Shown here in pieces: positions 46,111-57,970 of a stretch of DNA of 64,000 nucleotides. Position 1 is the stretch's first letter, and the number at the start of each line of letters is the position of its first letter. Source of the stretch: Thelonectria olida (Eukaryota; Ascomycota; Sordariomycetes; Hypocreales; Nectriaceae). Where the stretch lies: contig JAGPYM010000028.1 of assembly GCA_020736575.1 (NCBI GenBank), positions 62,001 through 126,000 on the forward strand, written 5' to 3'. Both the position numbers and the translations under genes were made by a program. The notes below the pieces were generated by a model. That model searched no databases. It saw nothing but the letters and a program-made list of their open reading frames with translations, and was not told the DNA's origin.

Positions 46111-47229
46111 TGAGGACAGGGGTCAAAAGTTTGTGAAACTGTGCGAACACTGTATAACTAGATGACCTATTAGTGAAGAGGAGGGGGCAGCCACGTGGCG
46201 TTTTATCCGGAGATATACTAGTATTCTCGCAATATAAAGTAAAAGCTAATGCTGCATATGGAGTACTAATCATTAATGGAGACGAAAAGTCATATAGGGT
46301 GCTATCAGATCAATAAAATATTGTAGCTATCCTTATGGAATATATAGAAGTCTCAAGTCTGGTAACTTTTAGGCTAAGTTCGGCGATAACTGCTCTAGAC
46401 TTGACCTGTGAAAAGAGATTTGGACGGTTGTAGATCCTTGGATGAGCGAGTTGTAGGATAAGTTATCCGCTAGAAGTTGAGCATGCTTGAACATCTGAGA
46501 GCTTTGCTTCGATGAGTTTTGAAGCCACTAATGCAGTCCTTGAAGCAGTCAGTGACAAATGAACTTGAAAGAGGATTGCTACTCTTGATAAAACCTACAA
46601 CTGCTGATTTGACTCCTGTGTATAAAGTGATGGTTCTTGGTTAATGTTGTCTCTTCTCACTTTTCTCTTCTCTCAGTTAGTCCAAGAGTGGCCTACGCTG
46701 CCTGCGCAGACCTAATCGGGCGGGCGTTCTTGGATACCTGATCTTAAAGTGTAGCCAAGTGGGGTATGCGTTTGTTTTTGGCGCAGCTGGGTGGATAAAT
46801 ATTCCTGAGTATTAATGGACACAAATGAGAAGCATGTTACGGGTTGGGGCCGTAATTGGAAAGCTATCATGGAAGGAAGGTATGTCACCTAAGCATCCAC
46901 GGCGTGATGTATTCACTTAAATGACCATGGGCAACGTAAGAGGAGAAGGAGAAGGAAATGAAGAAGTCCCCTCACGCATGCGGGGAATATCATCAAGATC
47001 AAAGAATGGATCGTCTGCCGCGATGTTCCCCGAGCAATTTCGTGCGTGCCTGGCCTCTAATCGAATAAGAGGGCCTCATTTTGTCCCATTATGATTGCTG
47101 GTAACCGGATCCCTCGAAGAAACGACCCTAGGCGTCTCCCAAGGAACCAGCGTGCAGCGGAAAAGACACGAATACTATAGACGATAGGACATAGACGCGG
47201 AGCAGGGCTTAGTACAATCGGTAGATCGA
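46111..47229. other. Intergenic, no gene supported
   Basis: AT-rich at 46.1-46.7 kb and mixed after that. I see no motif-bearing frame. Confidence 0.4.
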
Positions 47230-47760
47230 ACGGGGGAGATACTGCAACTCTCCGATGGAGACGCGTTGACAATCTTGGTGTGCGGGGAAGGAAGCACGAG
47301 GAGGCTCTCTTGACCACAGTGGAGTCACCCCATGCCAAAACCATGATGCTTAGCAATGCAACTGATAGAAAAACAGATGTAATCATAGCTGGAGACTGCA
47401 ACCGTCACAATCTCCTCTAGGGAGACGGAGGGGTGACGGACAGGAGACAATGTGCCACAAGCTGGTTATCGGCCTCATGCAGGATCATGGACTGCTTGGC
47501 TAAGCATGACGAACTCTAGTCTCCTCTTCCCGCTCGAAGCTTTATCGCACCACCCCTGAAAGCAAACTTGACTTCATTTAGAAAGCAATCAAGGGCAAGC
47601 CCGATAACACCATGATGATTCTCTAGAACGTCTGCAAGAACAAGAATTACGCTGGATAATGCCACGAATAATAAAACAACGATGGAAGAGCTATTTAGCT
47701 GTCGGTGAATCACTGGACTATCTGGAGGACAGAAAGAGACGAAATAAAGCGAGGATGACT
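47230..47760 (+). mobile_element. Weak LINE endonuclease relic on the plus strand
   Basis: The plus strand has DVIIAGDCNRHNLL (about 47375-47418), directly comparable to VVGDFNRHNQLW at 45 kb. It is followed in shifted frames by KLVIGLMQDHGLL and a LLFPLEALSHHP segment, in the order expected for a LINE ORF2 endonuclease. Multiple stops and shifts are present. Orientation is opposite to the fragment at 44.8-46.1 kb, so the two do not form one element. Confidence 0.4.
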
Positions 47761-50700
47761 TGCCAAGATCAACGTCTTGCTGGACATCATAGTAGGATGG
47801 TATGGGCCATCTAGATGGAAGCTAACGGAACATGCAAGGGCGTTCGGGGAAACCTTCCTCATGCTACCACTCGTCAGACCGTCAGGTAAGGAATATATGG
47901 TTTGCCCGTTTTAACGTGGCATCCTAAGTCTCAAAACACTTGGCAGATTTGGTGGACACCTTTTAATCCACCGAGAGGGTCTTATTACGCATGCAAGAAA
48001 CGAAATAAGCCAATACTGGCCGAGGATGGACCTGAGAACGAGACAAACAAGACAATGATTTTTCAAATAGATCTTAGTCTCTAATTATCAAGCATAGAGC
48101 ACTCCGTTTTTCCATTGGTTAAGAAGTAGAGCAAGAGAAGAATTGTTTCATTTCCGCTGTTGAATGTACTTCGACAAGAGTGACTCAAGAGACCCAAAGA
48201 ATGACTAGGAAACTTGAAGCAATCTAGACGTAGGTATGGTAAAAGTTACGAGACGAAACAGACCAATCGGCAATATCAATTCCTAAACACCAAGCTGATT
48301 GTAGGCAATTGTCTCCTCAAGACGCGCCGGTCTCTGCGTGTATGCTGTACGCGTTACGATCTCTAGGCCACAAGCTGCATTAACTCTTTACTGGATACCA
48401 CGCACAAACTTGAGTCATGAGTTATCGTTAGTCGAGATCGAAACGGATGGAGTATGTAAGGTGCAGTATTAGAAATGATTTCATCGTCGTGCTGCTTGTC
48501 TGACCGAGCTTTGCAAACCACAAGCCGCAGCGCCCTATGCCGAGCTGAAGCCTGAACCAGCTGTCCACGCCGTAATGGTGCAAGCGCCATCATGGACCAG
48601 AACTCTCTTCTTGCTCATTGAGGAAACTTCGACACCCACCCATGTCGACTAGGCCTTGAGCATACAGCTCCTCATCCGATAAAGAAAGAGACGCGCATCA
48701 ATCCCCACCTCCAGGTTCCGGATCCGGCCCGTAGAACTCACGTCTCCCGTGCTGGTGTCCCGTAAGACCACCATGCAACGCTTGTAGCTTTCTGTGCGAA
48801 CATGATGGCTTCAATCTATTGTAGATCACCACGGGGCAGTGCTATATGGCAAAGGCGCATTAACCATGCCGACTGTCTGCATGCTACCTGGGCCGACTGC
48901 CAGACGGACAATCAGGGGTCGCTCAGCGGAGCAGGTAGAAAAGCAAGGTTCTCATCCGACACGAAGTGACGAACGGATTAGGGAATGGCTTCACACAAGA
49001 AAGCATGGCCACTGACCAACAGAATCCTCTAGCCTACTAAGGGCCTGTTCCGGCAAAGTCGTCTCAACATGGCGAGCCTAGTTTAATCTATTTACCGTGA
49101 ATGATGATCTCTATCTATTCGCTCTACTTTATGCCACTTTACTAATTACGTCCACATACGGCATACCTAGCTCATGGGTCAAAAGCATGCCCACTATGAA
49201 GGAGCGATAGCAATTTGTCCGCGTGTTCATCTGGAGCCCTTGCCGGCCAGCTCCAAGGCATCACCTGGTCCTGCTACAAGAAACGATTGAAGAGTCATTT
49301 TTACACAGTAGTGTCTTCAGACAAAAGAATGGAACGTAGGAAGATCCGTCGCAAGTTGGATTCACCCAGCGCTGTCTTCACAAGTTTCTTGAAGGCATTT
49401 GGAGCCGGCGTGATGATCCTGACTATCTCAATTAACATCGTCTAGCATCATAAAAGCAACTCTTGCTAACTTGCCAAGGTTTCATTTGTGGGACCTTGGT
49501 GAACTACCATGAGCTATTTCGCGCGGACTGGGCGAATGTCGCTTGTGAAAGAATGGTTCGATTATAGGCCTCAAAATTGTTGAGCGGTGGAGTGCATGTC
49601 TCAGATCGCATGTTGACCTGGTGGGGAAGGAATCTTAGCACAGGTTACAACCATCAGTACCCAATAAAGATTCGATCTTAGTAGACTTATGACTGAGCTG
49701 TTGTCGCTGTGCTATCTCCAAAAATTTCTTCATTGCTAGAAAGAGTCAGTGACTGCTACCATATCAGCTCACTTCGCTCAGTTGTTCACTGGGCATCCGG
49801 ACCCTACCTAGAGTCTAGACTAAATTTTCTAGATGGAATATATCTGCCCATGGCAAGGCACAAGCGGATTCCCCGAAGCGATCGACTAAGACATCACATG
49901 CGAAAGGAGAGTGTCATGCCTTGTGACGAATGAGAGTAGTTGAGCCCAGAAACAACACCAGACATTGCTCTACTAGTGGGGAAAGCGCAGAGAATCTTCC
50001 GGTTGATGGGGATTAGGGAAGTGATTAAGTGTTACCTAGAAATATAAAGGAAAAAATAACTTTACTTTAAAGCCTGGTGAGGAAACCACCGTGGAACTTG
50101 GAAGAAGTGTGCGTACAACAAGCAATCAAGAGAACCGAGTAGCAACTAAGAGCAACCTGAAAGAATTAAGTTCCAAGCTTCTACATACCCCTCAATCCAC
50201 TAATTAGGTTGTGTCTTTTGTTTTGTGTTGGAATGCTGACTTTTCGTCGAAAGAACGGCCTTGAGGGATTTCAAAAGGTCGTCGACTGTCCGATCTAGGA
50301 TGCCCTCTGTCACTTTTCGTCTGGTTGATATTTTGCACAGAACCGTAGTGAATTAGCCGTCTGTATTAATAGGACAGCACGTTCTATACTCTGATTCTTT
50401 AGTGTTTTACACTGTGGTGTATGTTCAGCGTCAGTGTTTAAGTTCTGAAATCTCCCAAAATTGTGCTAATTTTAGCGACTTGCGCACTATCTTTGTACGG
50501 TGGAATCGTGCACAGTTACTGAGAGCGACCAGAAACGGCTAAAATGTAGTCTACTTGGTCCATTTTGGACAAAATTACAATGCTAAATTAGTGACGCTGA
50601 ACCTGCACCTCAGTGTAAGCAGCTAGTGCGCCTCATTGATTGCTACAATTGCGATCAATGCTTGGAGAAGAGGCAGACTATAAATCTGAGCAGCAGCGCG

Positions 50701-51172
50701 AGGGTATCTATCGAATCGCGGCACTATAGAACAACAGGATGCGGAGCGAGTTACTCATCTTAGTGCTTCCGACGGGCGGTGGCAAACGTATTTTCTTCTT
50801 GCCGCTAGCCAACGTCGCGCATATCCCACTACTACAAGTGCCGGCAACTTCGCCACCAGGAATCCAAACCTCGCTCACTGGGTGTAGCCGAAAACGAGCA
50901 GGAATCAGCTAGTCAGTCGACTGGTATGACTGTGAGGGCCATTTCGGGCATATCCCTGTTTAACCAGTCTCATGAATTTCCCAGGTAGATAAGTACCTTT
51001 CCCATGCTTCAACATGAAAATGGACCTGAAAGGCGCGGAATGGCCGATCATCTGCCAAAATAAAAATGTAGTCACAATCGGCTTTGATCGCACCATCCTC
51101 TCCTTCTTTTCCTCTCCGACTTGGCTCAAGTGCTACGCATAGTGCTCGGCCCTACTATACGAACGTTTGACG
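47761..51172. other. Intergenic stretch without supported genes
   Basis: 48.4-49.0 kb is GC-richer and may be old transposon sequence. 49.2-51.1 kb is AT-rich with only short frames. The last ~200 bases should hold the promoter of the 51173 gene. Confidence 0.35.
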
Positions 51173-52412
51173 ATGTTGGTTCTCTTTTTGCTACTTGGTC
51201 GCCGGAAGGTGATGCGAATTTGTATCATTCTTTGTTCGATTCTTATTGCTAGCTGGTATATGGTAGATCTGATCCCAATCTCTCTTTCGAGCATTCGAAG
51301 CTTCTCAGAGAGGCATCATGGCGTCCCATCCAAAGCTAGAATCGACCCAGTCCAGAGGCCACTTATCAAGCCTAAAAACATAATCGTTAGCGGACTGGTT
51401 TTTTATGGGCGGAGAAACAGGGTCTCATGTATGCGCTGTTACTTAGAGGTGAGTAACAACAGAGCCTGCTATCTTGGGTTGCATTGGTAATCTCACTCCA
51501 CAGCGAAACATGGTTGACAACGGTGGATGGCTTGACGAAGTCCTCTGGGTTGTCAATACGAATGTCGAGGATGACCTTCGTTACCTCGACGAAATTATTG
51601 CCAGCAACCCTGTTAGATACAAAAAACTCATCATCCCCGGCGACAAGTTGTGGGTCTACACTTACCGTAAGGCTTGGCAGCATCTTGAGCGTGGCAAGTT
51701 TTACGTTAAAATAGATGATGATATCGTATGTATAGTTTTGGAATCTCGTCTCTTGCCTCGCTTGGCGGAGGGAATTCTCTTATTGTTCAAAATAGACTAA
51801 CGCAGAAGTATTCAATATCAGGTCTGGATTGACGATGATGCAATTCCCCAACTGATCACAAGGAAGATCAATAACCCAGACGACTTCGTTGTCTCTGCCA
51901 ACATCATCAATAATCCTCCCTTAGGTTTTATGCATTACCGGATGGGTGCGCTCCATCCCTACTTCCCCGAAGTTGAAATACCCAATAATGTTTCCGAGTC
52001 ATGGAAACCTTCTCAGCATCCATTCTGGGTTGGTCCTGTCGATTTTACTTGGCCGCTCAACAAGGATCCTCCATACCACCACCATAGATGGTTGAGAGTA
52101 GAAGATAATAAGATGATGATGCAGACTCCCGCTGCTCAGCTTAAGTATGAGGTCTGGGACGATAGCTATACCAGTTGGGCCATCGCTGCACAGATGCACT
52201 ATTCATTGCTCGAGAACATTGAGAACAGTGGTTTGGATAAGTATAAGTTTAATAAGCCCTGGAACATGAATGGCGAGCGCATCAGGATTAACTTCATGTG
52301 TGTATATGCGGATGACATCCTGAATACAGATATTAAGCACTGGCCTGAGAACAGGGGGGATGAGGACATGATTGTCATTGATCTACCTCAGAAGTTACGT
52401 CGTCGTAAGTAA
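51173..52412 (+). CDS. Type II membrane protein, putative GT-A glycosyltransferase of an uncharacterised fungal family
   Basis: Three exons (51173-51448, 51504-51725, 51822-52412) join in phase 0 to 362 residues. Introns are 55 and 96 nt with GTGAGT and GTATGT donors. A short basic N-terminus precedes one membrane helix (about residues 14-34, MRICIILCSILIASW). Then come a luminal stem and the block IIVSGLVFYGRR..WLDEVLWVVNTN, which looks like the nucleotide-sugar binding start of a GT-A fold. Two acidic clusters follow: YVKIDDDI and VWIDDDAIP, about residues 160-172. They would chelate the metal-nucleotide complex as DXD motifs do. Downstream are DDFVVSANIINNPP, a His-rich PPYHHHRWLR and a Trp-rich region. 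The likely place is the Golgi. Donor and acceptor are unknown. All exons are open with clean sites, so it looks functional. Confidence 0.8.
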
Positions 52413-53930
52413 TATCCCTTATAGGCTCTCTACAAACCGTTTTTCTCATAGTTTCCCCGTCTTCCAGCCATCATAGTTTTAGGAGGAGCTTTGGGCGCAC
52501 ATTTTCAGTATTCGGCGCAACCAAAATTGGCAGACACAGACCTCTTAACGAGGTATTTTGCTCTCGCGCAGGATCGAGCTTGTGTTTAACATGCACTGGC
52601 TTTTTTTTTTTCTTTTTTTCCCGAGGGGTAGCTCCATAGTGTGAACACGTCACGACGAGCCGGTGATCAAAGATACCAAAGTTGAGCCATCCTTCCACCC
52701 AAGACTTATCTTACTACGAAGCGGAGGGGCCTCACCCGATGTCACATTCAGTAGTAGGTTGCAAAAGAAGTCACTGGAAAGCTCTTGATTTCTTCGATCT
52801 AACGAGTGGCTTGGGGCCCTATTTCTAGCTGTTCAGTGAGGCCCTAGCTGAGGGGTTGTTACAGTGCTTGAGACGGCTCTCTGACCGGGAGTTCGGACCT
52901 CCGGCTAGCCGGTCTGATCTTGATACCCGAGACACCTATACGTATTTTGCACCCTTTTAGTGATTGGGTTGGTAATGTGGGCAATGCTGACAGCACGTGG
53001 CCGTGATGGATATTAGTTAGCGTTACAACTCAGCTCGCTACGATACACTTTCCATAAGTGTGGTCGGTGCTTAGCGAGGTTGTGAATAATGGCTGGGCTC
53101 TGTTTCCGGCTACTACGAAGCACTGTAAAATGAGATCAGTGTTATGCAAGGTACATTCAAGACACATGGCTCGTTCTCGGCGGTTATTAAACAATTGCCC
53201 TCTCGAACACGATGCATGTGGTGGATACAAGGCGTACGCGATCTGAACGTGTCGGATACGCAAAGCGCGACACTGACCCGGCTGGTGTTTGCCGCCGAAC
53301 CACTGACTCATTTATGAGGTACCCATCTCTCGATGCCATTCGCGGTCAGAGGCATGCATAGCTCAGTAGGGACGGATGCGAAGATTTAGGGATCTACCTG
53401 GAGCTTGGCTCGGCGTGATGTCAACACTGTCCATTCTGCTCCCGGCTGTCGCGTTCTATGAAGCTGAAGCTAACACTCACACATCGGAGGCGGACACTGG
53501 GGACACCCGCCGCGCCGTATCAAAGACCCGAAGGTAACTGGTCCGCCGGTCTGGTCAGCAGCTGCTACGATTGTACGGCAGTATGTCCCTTTGGTATTTG
53601 CCTCGTCACATTTAGCTACGCTATACTTTTCGCAAATGTGCTTTGCGGGGGGCAACACTTTGCTTGGCTTTGTTGCGAAAGCGTATTTGTTGTGCTAAAG
53701 GATGGAGAGAAGTTGGGGAGCAAGTTTGTGATAAAGGATCAGTAACTAGATGTTTGGGTTCTTATAGACTGTCATTCCGAGTGGACACTAAGATATTAGT
53801 GAGGATACATCTGGCTGCTAGTAAAAGGATACGCAACACGGACCCGTTCGCCCAGGCAGAACGGGTCTTCCAGTGGAAGTATGGATGCACTAATATCTGG
53901 ACTAGACTGCCTGTCAATCGAAGAAGGTTT
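52413..53930. other. Spacer without supported genes
   Basis: A long T-tract (52603-52620) lies just downstream of the glycosyltransferase-like gene. Near 52880-52920 is a GC-rich motif (gttcggacctccggctagcc) that resembles the minus strand at 27.2 kb. Other frames are short. Confidence 0.35.
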
Positions 53931-54859
53931 CAAGGCGGTCGCCGGCGCTACAAAGATCCCTGGTCGTAACCAGCCAAATGCTGGTATTATGCAGCTAATC
54001 TGTGGCCTGCCCAGCAATGAGGCACGGGGAAGATGATGCATGATACTGGATAACGCTGACGAACATGATGTATTGTTCGGGGTGAGCAAGAACAATCGTG
54101 AAGGGCGATCATTCACGATATATCTCCCACAGAGTCGAAATGGATCCATCCTTCTCACCACGCGCAAGAGGAATCTAGCCTACAGACTGACTGGCGACCA
54201 TCAAGTCACAATTGAGATCGACCCAATGATGGAGCCAGACGCCTGAAGCTCCTGGAGAATAGAGTAGGATCCTATCAGATGCAAGTGCAGCAGCGGATCT
54301 AGTGCAGGCTCTCGGTTTTATCCCACTCGCCATCAGCCAAGCAGCAGCTTACATACGATTGCGAGTTCCGCGAACGTCGCTCGAGAGGTACTTAGTTGAG
54401 TTTCAAGAGAGCGAGAGCAAGAGAACAAGGCTTCTTGGCCACGATGCTGGTGACCTACGACGAGATGGAGGGGCGTCGAATGCGATTCTTGCCACCTGGC
54501 AGTTGTCGTTCAACTACATCGGCTCCAAGAGACCTCCTGCCGCAGATCTTCTCTCGCTTATGGACTTCTTTGATCGACAAGACATCCTTGAGTGTCTCCT
54601 TAAGCCCTCCAGAAGCGCTCTTAGCGATGCACTAGTGAGTACAGATGAAGGAACAGATTCAGAATCCGACAGCGATCGCAGCGAGACCGACGGCGAATTC
54701 GAAGATTATGTGGTGATGCTTAGAGACGAAACCACGAAGCCCTATTATATAGCGGCCTGGAGGATGCTATTCGACAACTTCTCTCGCACATGCCCAGCAG
54801 GCGCCAAACTGTCAAGTAGACATATTACGGACTTATTCGATTCAACCCGGCAGGACTAA
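53931..54859 (+). pseudogene. NB-ARC (NLR-like STAND) ATPase pseudogene, C-terminal part of the NTPase domain
   Basis: The plus-strand frames read, in order, KIPGRNQPNAGIMQLICGLP, the Walker B region CMILDNADEHDVLFGV, the sensor strand NGSILLTTRKRNLAYRL and the GxP motif ALGFIPLAISQAAAYIRLRV. Then comes a winged-helix-like segment (ERYLVEFQESES, SNAILATWQLSFNYI, ADLLSLMDFFDR). These are the landmarks of fungal NB-ARC/NACHT-type proteins involved in non-self recognition. A TGA (54034-54036) replaces the Trp expected before Walker B, and frameshifts occur near 54245-54300. The P-loop and N-terminal effector domain are missing, and no TPR or WD repeats follow. It cannot work. Confidence 0.75.
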
Positions 54860-54874
54860 GTATCAAAACGAAAG

Positions 54875-55230
54875 CAAGTACAGCATCGGATAGCACGTGC
54901 AGCTCTCTATCTAGATTACTGCACGAGTAGAACAGATGCAATACCTATGAGCCGTAGCACACAGCCAGAAATCCAAGTTAGGAGAAATATCTGAGAGCCT
55001 GCGACATCCTATTACGTTGCCGATGTCCCTAGTCCTCGTATGGGGAAGCCACTGGGAGCTGTACCTTGCTACCGAAACGGCCAACAAGATCACCATCAGC
55101 TCATTGTTTACGATTGGAAATACGAGCTCGCTTCTGGAACCTATTGCCTTGTGAAATCGCTTCGCATTCTGGCCATATGGATAGGCAGACCGTTGCCGGA
55201 GGTTTATACGGGAAGAGATCCTGAATGTAC
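54875..55230 (+). pseudogene. Relic resembling the fungal PD-(D/E)XK nuclease-like domain family
   Basis: The plus strand has QLSI, a TAG, then ITARVEQMQYL, another stop, and EISESLRHPITLPMSLVLVW continuing into GSHWELYLATETANKITI and FTIGNTSSLLE. A frameshift leads to LVKSLRILAIWIG. This order (a Trp-containing QLxIW helix, a hydrophobic strand ending in W.LY.A...NKITI, then an IG.T..L..IY.L...LR.LA.WI helix) matches my memory of a fungal family often annotated as PD-(D/E)XK nuclease-like. TGG-to-TAG would explain the first stop. It directly follows the NB-ARC relic but the frames give no sign of a fusion. The family assignment is tentative. Confidence 0.45.
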
Positions 55231-55485
55231 CTCCGCAATTAGCGAGCACCGTTGCCGTCAAGATAGTTTAATAACCATATTACAGCCATACGTTCGGTGT
55301 GTACATTTAAACAGGCAGCTAGCCATAACCTCCGGTGCCTGCTGTGTGAAGCACTTAAATTACGAAAGAGGAAACAGTCATAAATGACATGCCTTGAGGC
55401 GATTGGAACGAGGGTGATGATTTCCTATCTTATGTGATCATTCTCCACGACTAGTCGATTATCCAATCCGGATGCTGATTATTTG
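55231..55485. other. Short intergenic gap
   Basis: 3' side of the Zn2Cys6 gene. No feature is recognised. Confidence 0.4.
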
Positions 55486-56533
55486 TCACATTGCGATACT
55501 TGCAATTGACATTACATCACCTGGTTTCCTATGAGGCGTCGATCCCAGCTCAATGGGTCGAAGTTCAGCCTCAACAACCTCAAGTTGTGTTTCGATGTGT
55601 CTCACATACTCTTGTAGTGGCGGTGGAGTTGTCCGGGCTACGGCCAGCGAGGTGGTTTTTTGGGCAGGGCTGCCTGGGTTCTGTCGACCATCAGAAGGTG
55701 GAAGTTGGGGAAGACTCCCTCGGTTGCTATCCTTTGGGAATCTGACTAGGGGCCGGCAATAGTGATCTTGAGATGCTACCTGCCGTTCCAAGTTCTTGCG
55801 GTAGCGCCCTTTTGCAGCGTGACGGCCATCGCCATCCCGAACAGGACGATAGGGCGAGGACACTTTATTTGGCTCGTTAACAGTTCGTTGAATGTAATAA
55901 GGAGCCGTAGGCTGAGGCAACGTAGTTGGAGACTGGTGAGAAGGAACACCGGCAAATGCCAGGTTCGTGTCTTTGGAAAAAGGCTCGCCGAATGCGCCGA
56001 AGAGCTGAATTCCTGGTGGGACACCGCCGGGGACCGCGGAAACTGGGACAAATGCAGTGAACGTGGGGCCTGAAGAGGAAACCGGTTGAAAGGTACACTC
56101 CTTATTGAAACGTTTGCAGTTCGTGCACTTGCTGTTCATCTGGTAATCGCTGCATCGAATCTGGATAAGTTAGTAGGTGTTGAGGCTAAGAAAACGCAGG
56201 AACCCCAGCACTTACTTTTCGCTTTCTGCAGTATGTGCAGGCAACGGAGGCACGCTGCCGCCCTCGAGCTGAATGAAGATCGGGGTATTCTTTTCTGGGG
56301 ACGTCACCATAGCGGTACCAGCTATATGACTCCTGATGAACAGATTGATGATTTGTAACTGCCATTTCTCCTCGTAGTTTGGGTGGCAGACGACGTATTT
56401 GGCTGTCTGGTAGGGCAGCGGGGATTTGGTGGCAAGGTTGAAGCGGATGCTGTGAAATGTGCTGCTGGTCGAAACCAAAGGGAGGACATGCACCATCAGC
56501 ACGGATAGAGGGTAGATACAGATAACCGGCCAT
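55486..56533 (-). CDS. Zn2Cys6 binuclear-cluster transcription factor
   Basis: Two exons (56216-56533 and 55486-56160) are separated by a 55-nt intron (GTAAGT donor, CTAAC branch, CCAG acceptor) in phase 0, giving 330 residues. The intron splits the zinc cluster. Exon 1 ends RASVACTYCRKRK, and exon 2 starts IRCSDYQMNSKCTNC and continues KRFNKECTFQPVS. Together they give the full six-cysteine C-x2-C-x6-C-x9-C-x2-C-x6-C pattern at about residues 100-130. The N-terminal 95 residues are Pro/Tyr/Gln-rich. After the cluster come a Pro-rich linker and a short coiled coil (LQEYVRHIETQLEVVEAEL, near residue 295), which could pair monomers on DNA. The usual C-terminal fungal regulatory domain is absent, so it is short for the family. 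Target genes are unknown. Confidence 0.85.
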
Positions 56534-57970
56534 AGTAAACTGGTATATGGTGTTGTTTGAGATCGCTGGATGCTTCTCAGAGGGCAAAGAAGCAAGGCGA
56601 GGAGAGTGAGACCTCTTCCTGGGCTGCTGTTTTGCTTGGCGCGAGAACCCGTGCGGGAGGAATTGAAGAAGTCGTTGTTTTGAGAACGCAATGATCAGTG
56701 TGAAGTGTGACATGAGCGGGCACAGAATACGGAGTATATATACGCTTGTGCAGGCCCTTGCGGACCAATTTACCTCACGGACAAGGCAGCCAGTGGCATA
56801 CGGCTGTCCCCAACATCCCGGGCCGGGCAAACACCGGCATGCGAGTGGAGCTGGCGTTGGTGCTCTCTATCAGATATAACGAAACGCTCAACCTACCTCC
56901 CGGAAAAGCAATTTAAATTAGGTCCTTATCCACTGGTCAATAGGGCAAGGCTGACGTGATAAGCTGCAGCAGCATATGAATGCGATTTCGGGTGGGGGAG
57001 CTGGCTCACGTTATTTCTCAGCTCTTCTTCTCAACTCCTCTTCTCAGCTCGCAGGTTGCGCAGCGGACTTTGAGACCATGGAGGGGTGGAGCCGACACAG
57101 GATGTCTACAGATGTTAGTGCATTGCGCAGTGGCGCGGAAACGGGAGCCAACAACCCGCACGGTCTGGATTGCATGTACTAGGGAGAACCCGGACCATCA
57201 TGCGAATCCCTGACAGGGCTGAGCGAGGGGTGAAGACAACAAACGCGCACAGGCAACGATGCCTATGCCCCCTTCGAGTTCACAGTCGCGGCACGCGTGT
57301 ATGCTTGCTGTGCCAAAACCCCCCTGTTCTATTTGCGCAACTCCCCTTGGGATGTTGAGGTGCTGCATGTTGTTGGGTAAGTGAGCTCCGAAACTGTCCG
57401 TGTTGAGAGGTACGATAACACCCGTCTGAACATGATATATCCTTCGTTAGCTGTCCTGATATGAAGATCTACACTATTACTAAGTAGCTCCTTACTCTAC
57501 CGTTATTAATCTACCTGAAGATAGGGACATGAGGGTGCTGCCAGGCGAGTGAGCTCGGAGAAATGAGAAAGACGACTTATTATCAGGCTACTTTCGGATT
57601 CGATTCGTAGAGACATAAAGCTGCTTGGCTTGGCAGGTCCTGTAGCTCTATAAGGGATTTTGTCTACCTCACGACTGACCGGATGGAAATAATTTAGCAC
57701 GTATACACATGTGTCCAACCTAGCTTCCAAAAAGCCAAACATTAATGTTGGTACCATTTTTCAGAGTATGCGCCGCCTACTAATTATCCATCCTCTATCC
57801 CGTGTGCCCTATAAATGTGCGCTTGCGAAGCCCTGGTCTGGATGCAATCAAACCAAATAGCCTTGAGAAAAATAAGTTCATGGCCACCCATGAAAGCCCG
57901 GGCGTTTCCGGGGGTCCAGAACGAAAAATGCTGAACGAAACATGTAAGCTTATCAACCCGTGTATACATA
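56534..57970. other. Upstream region of the Zn2Cys6 gene and spacer
   Basis: The first ~200 bases should hold the promoter; a TATA-like tatatatacg lies near 56735. Frames at 57-58 kb are short and overlap on both strands. Confidence 0.4.

Noticed and set aside
47057..47713. Minus-strand ORFs with hydrophobic starts that look like small membrane proteins.
   Set aside because: The opposite strand shows ordered LINE endonuclease blocks, which explain the openness better.
56212..56691. 159-codon minus-strand ORF in another frame of exon 1 of the Zn2Cys6 gene.
   Set aside because: The overlapping frame holds the zinc cluster and spliced continuation.
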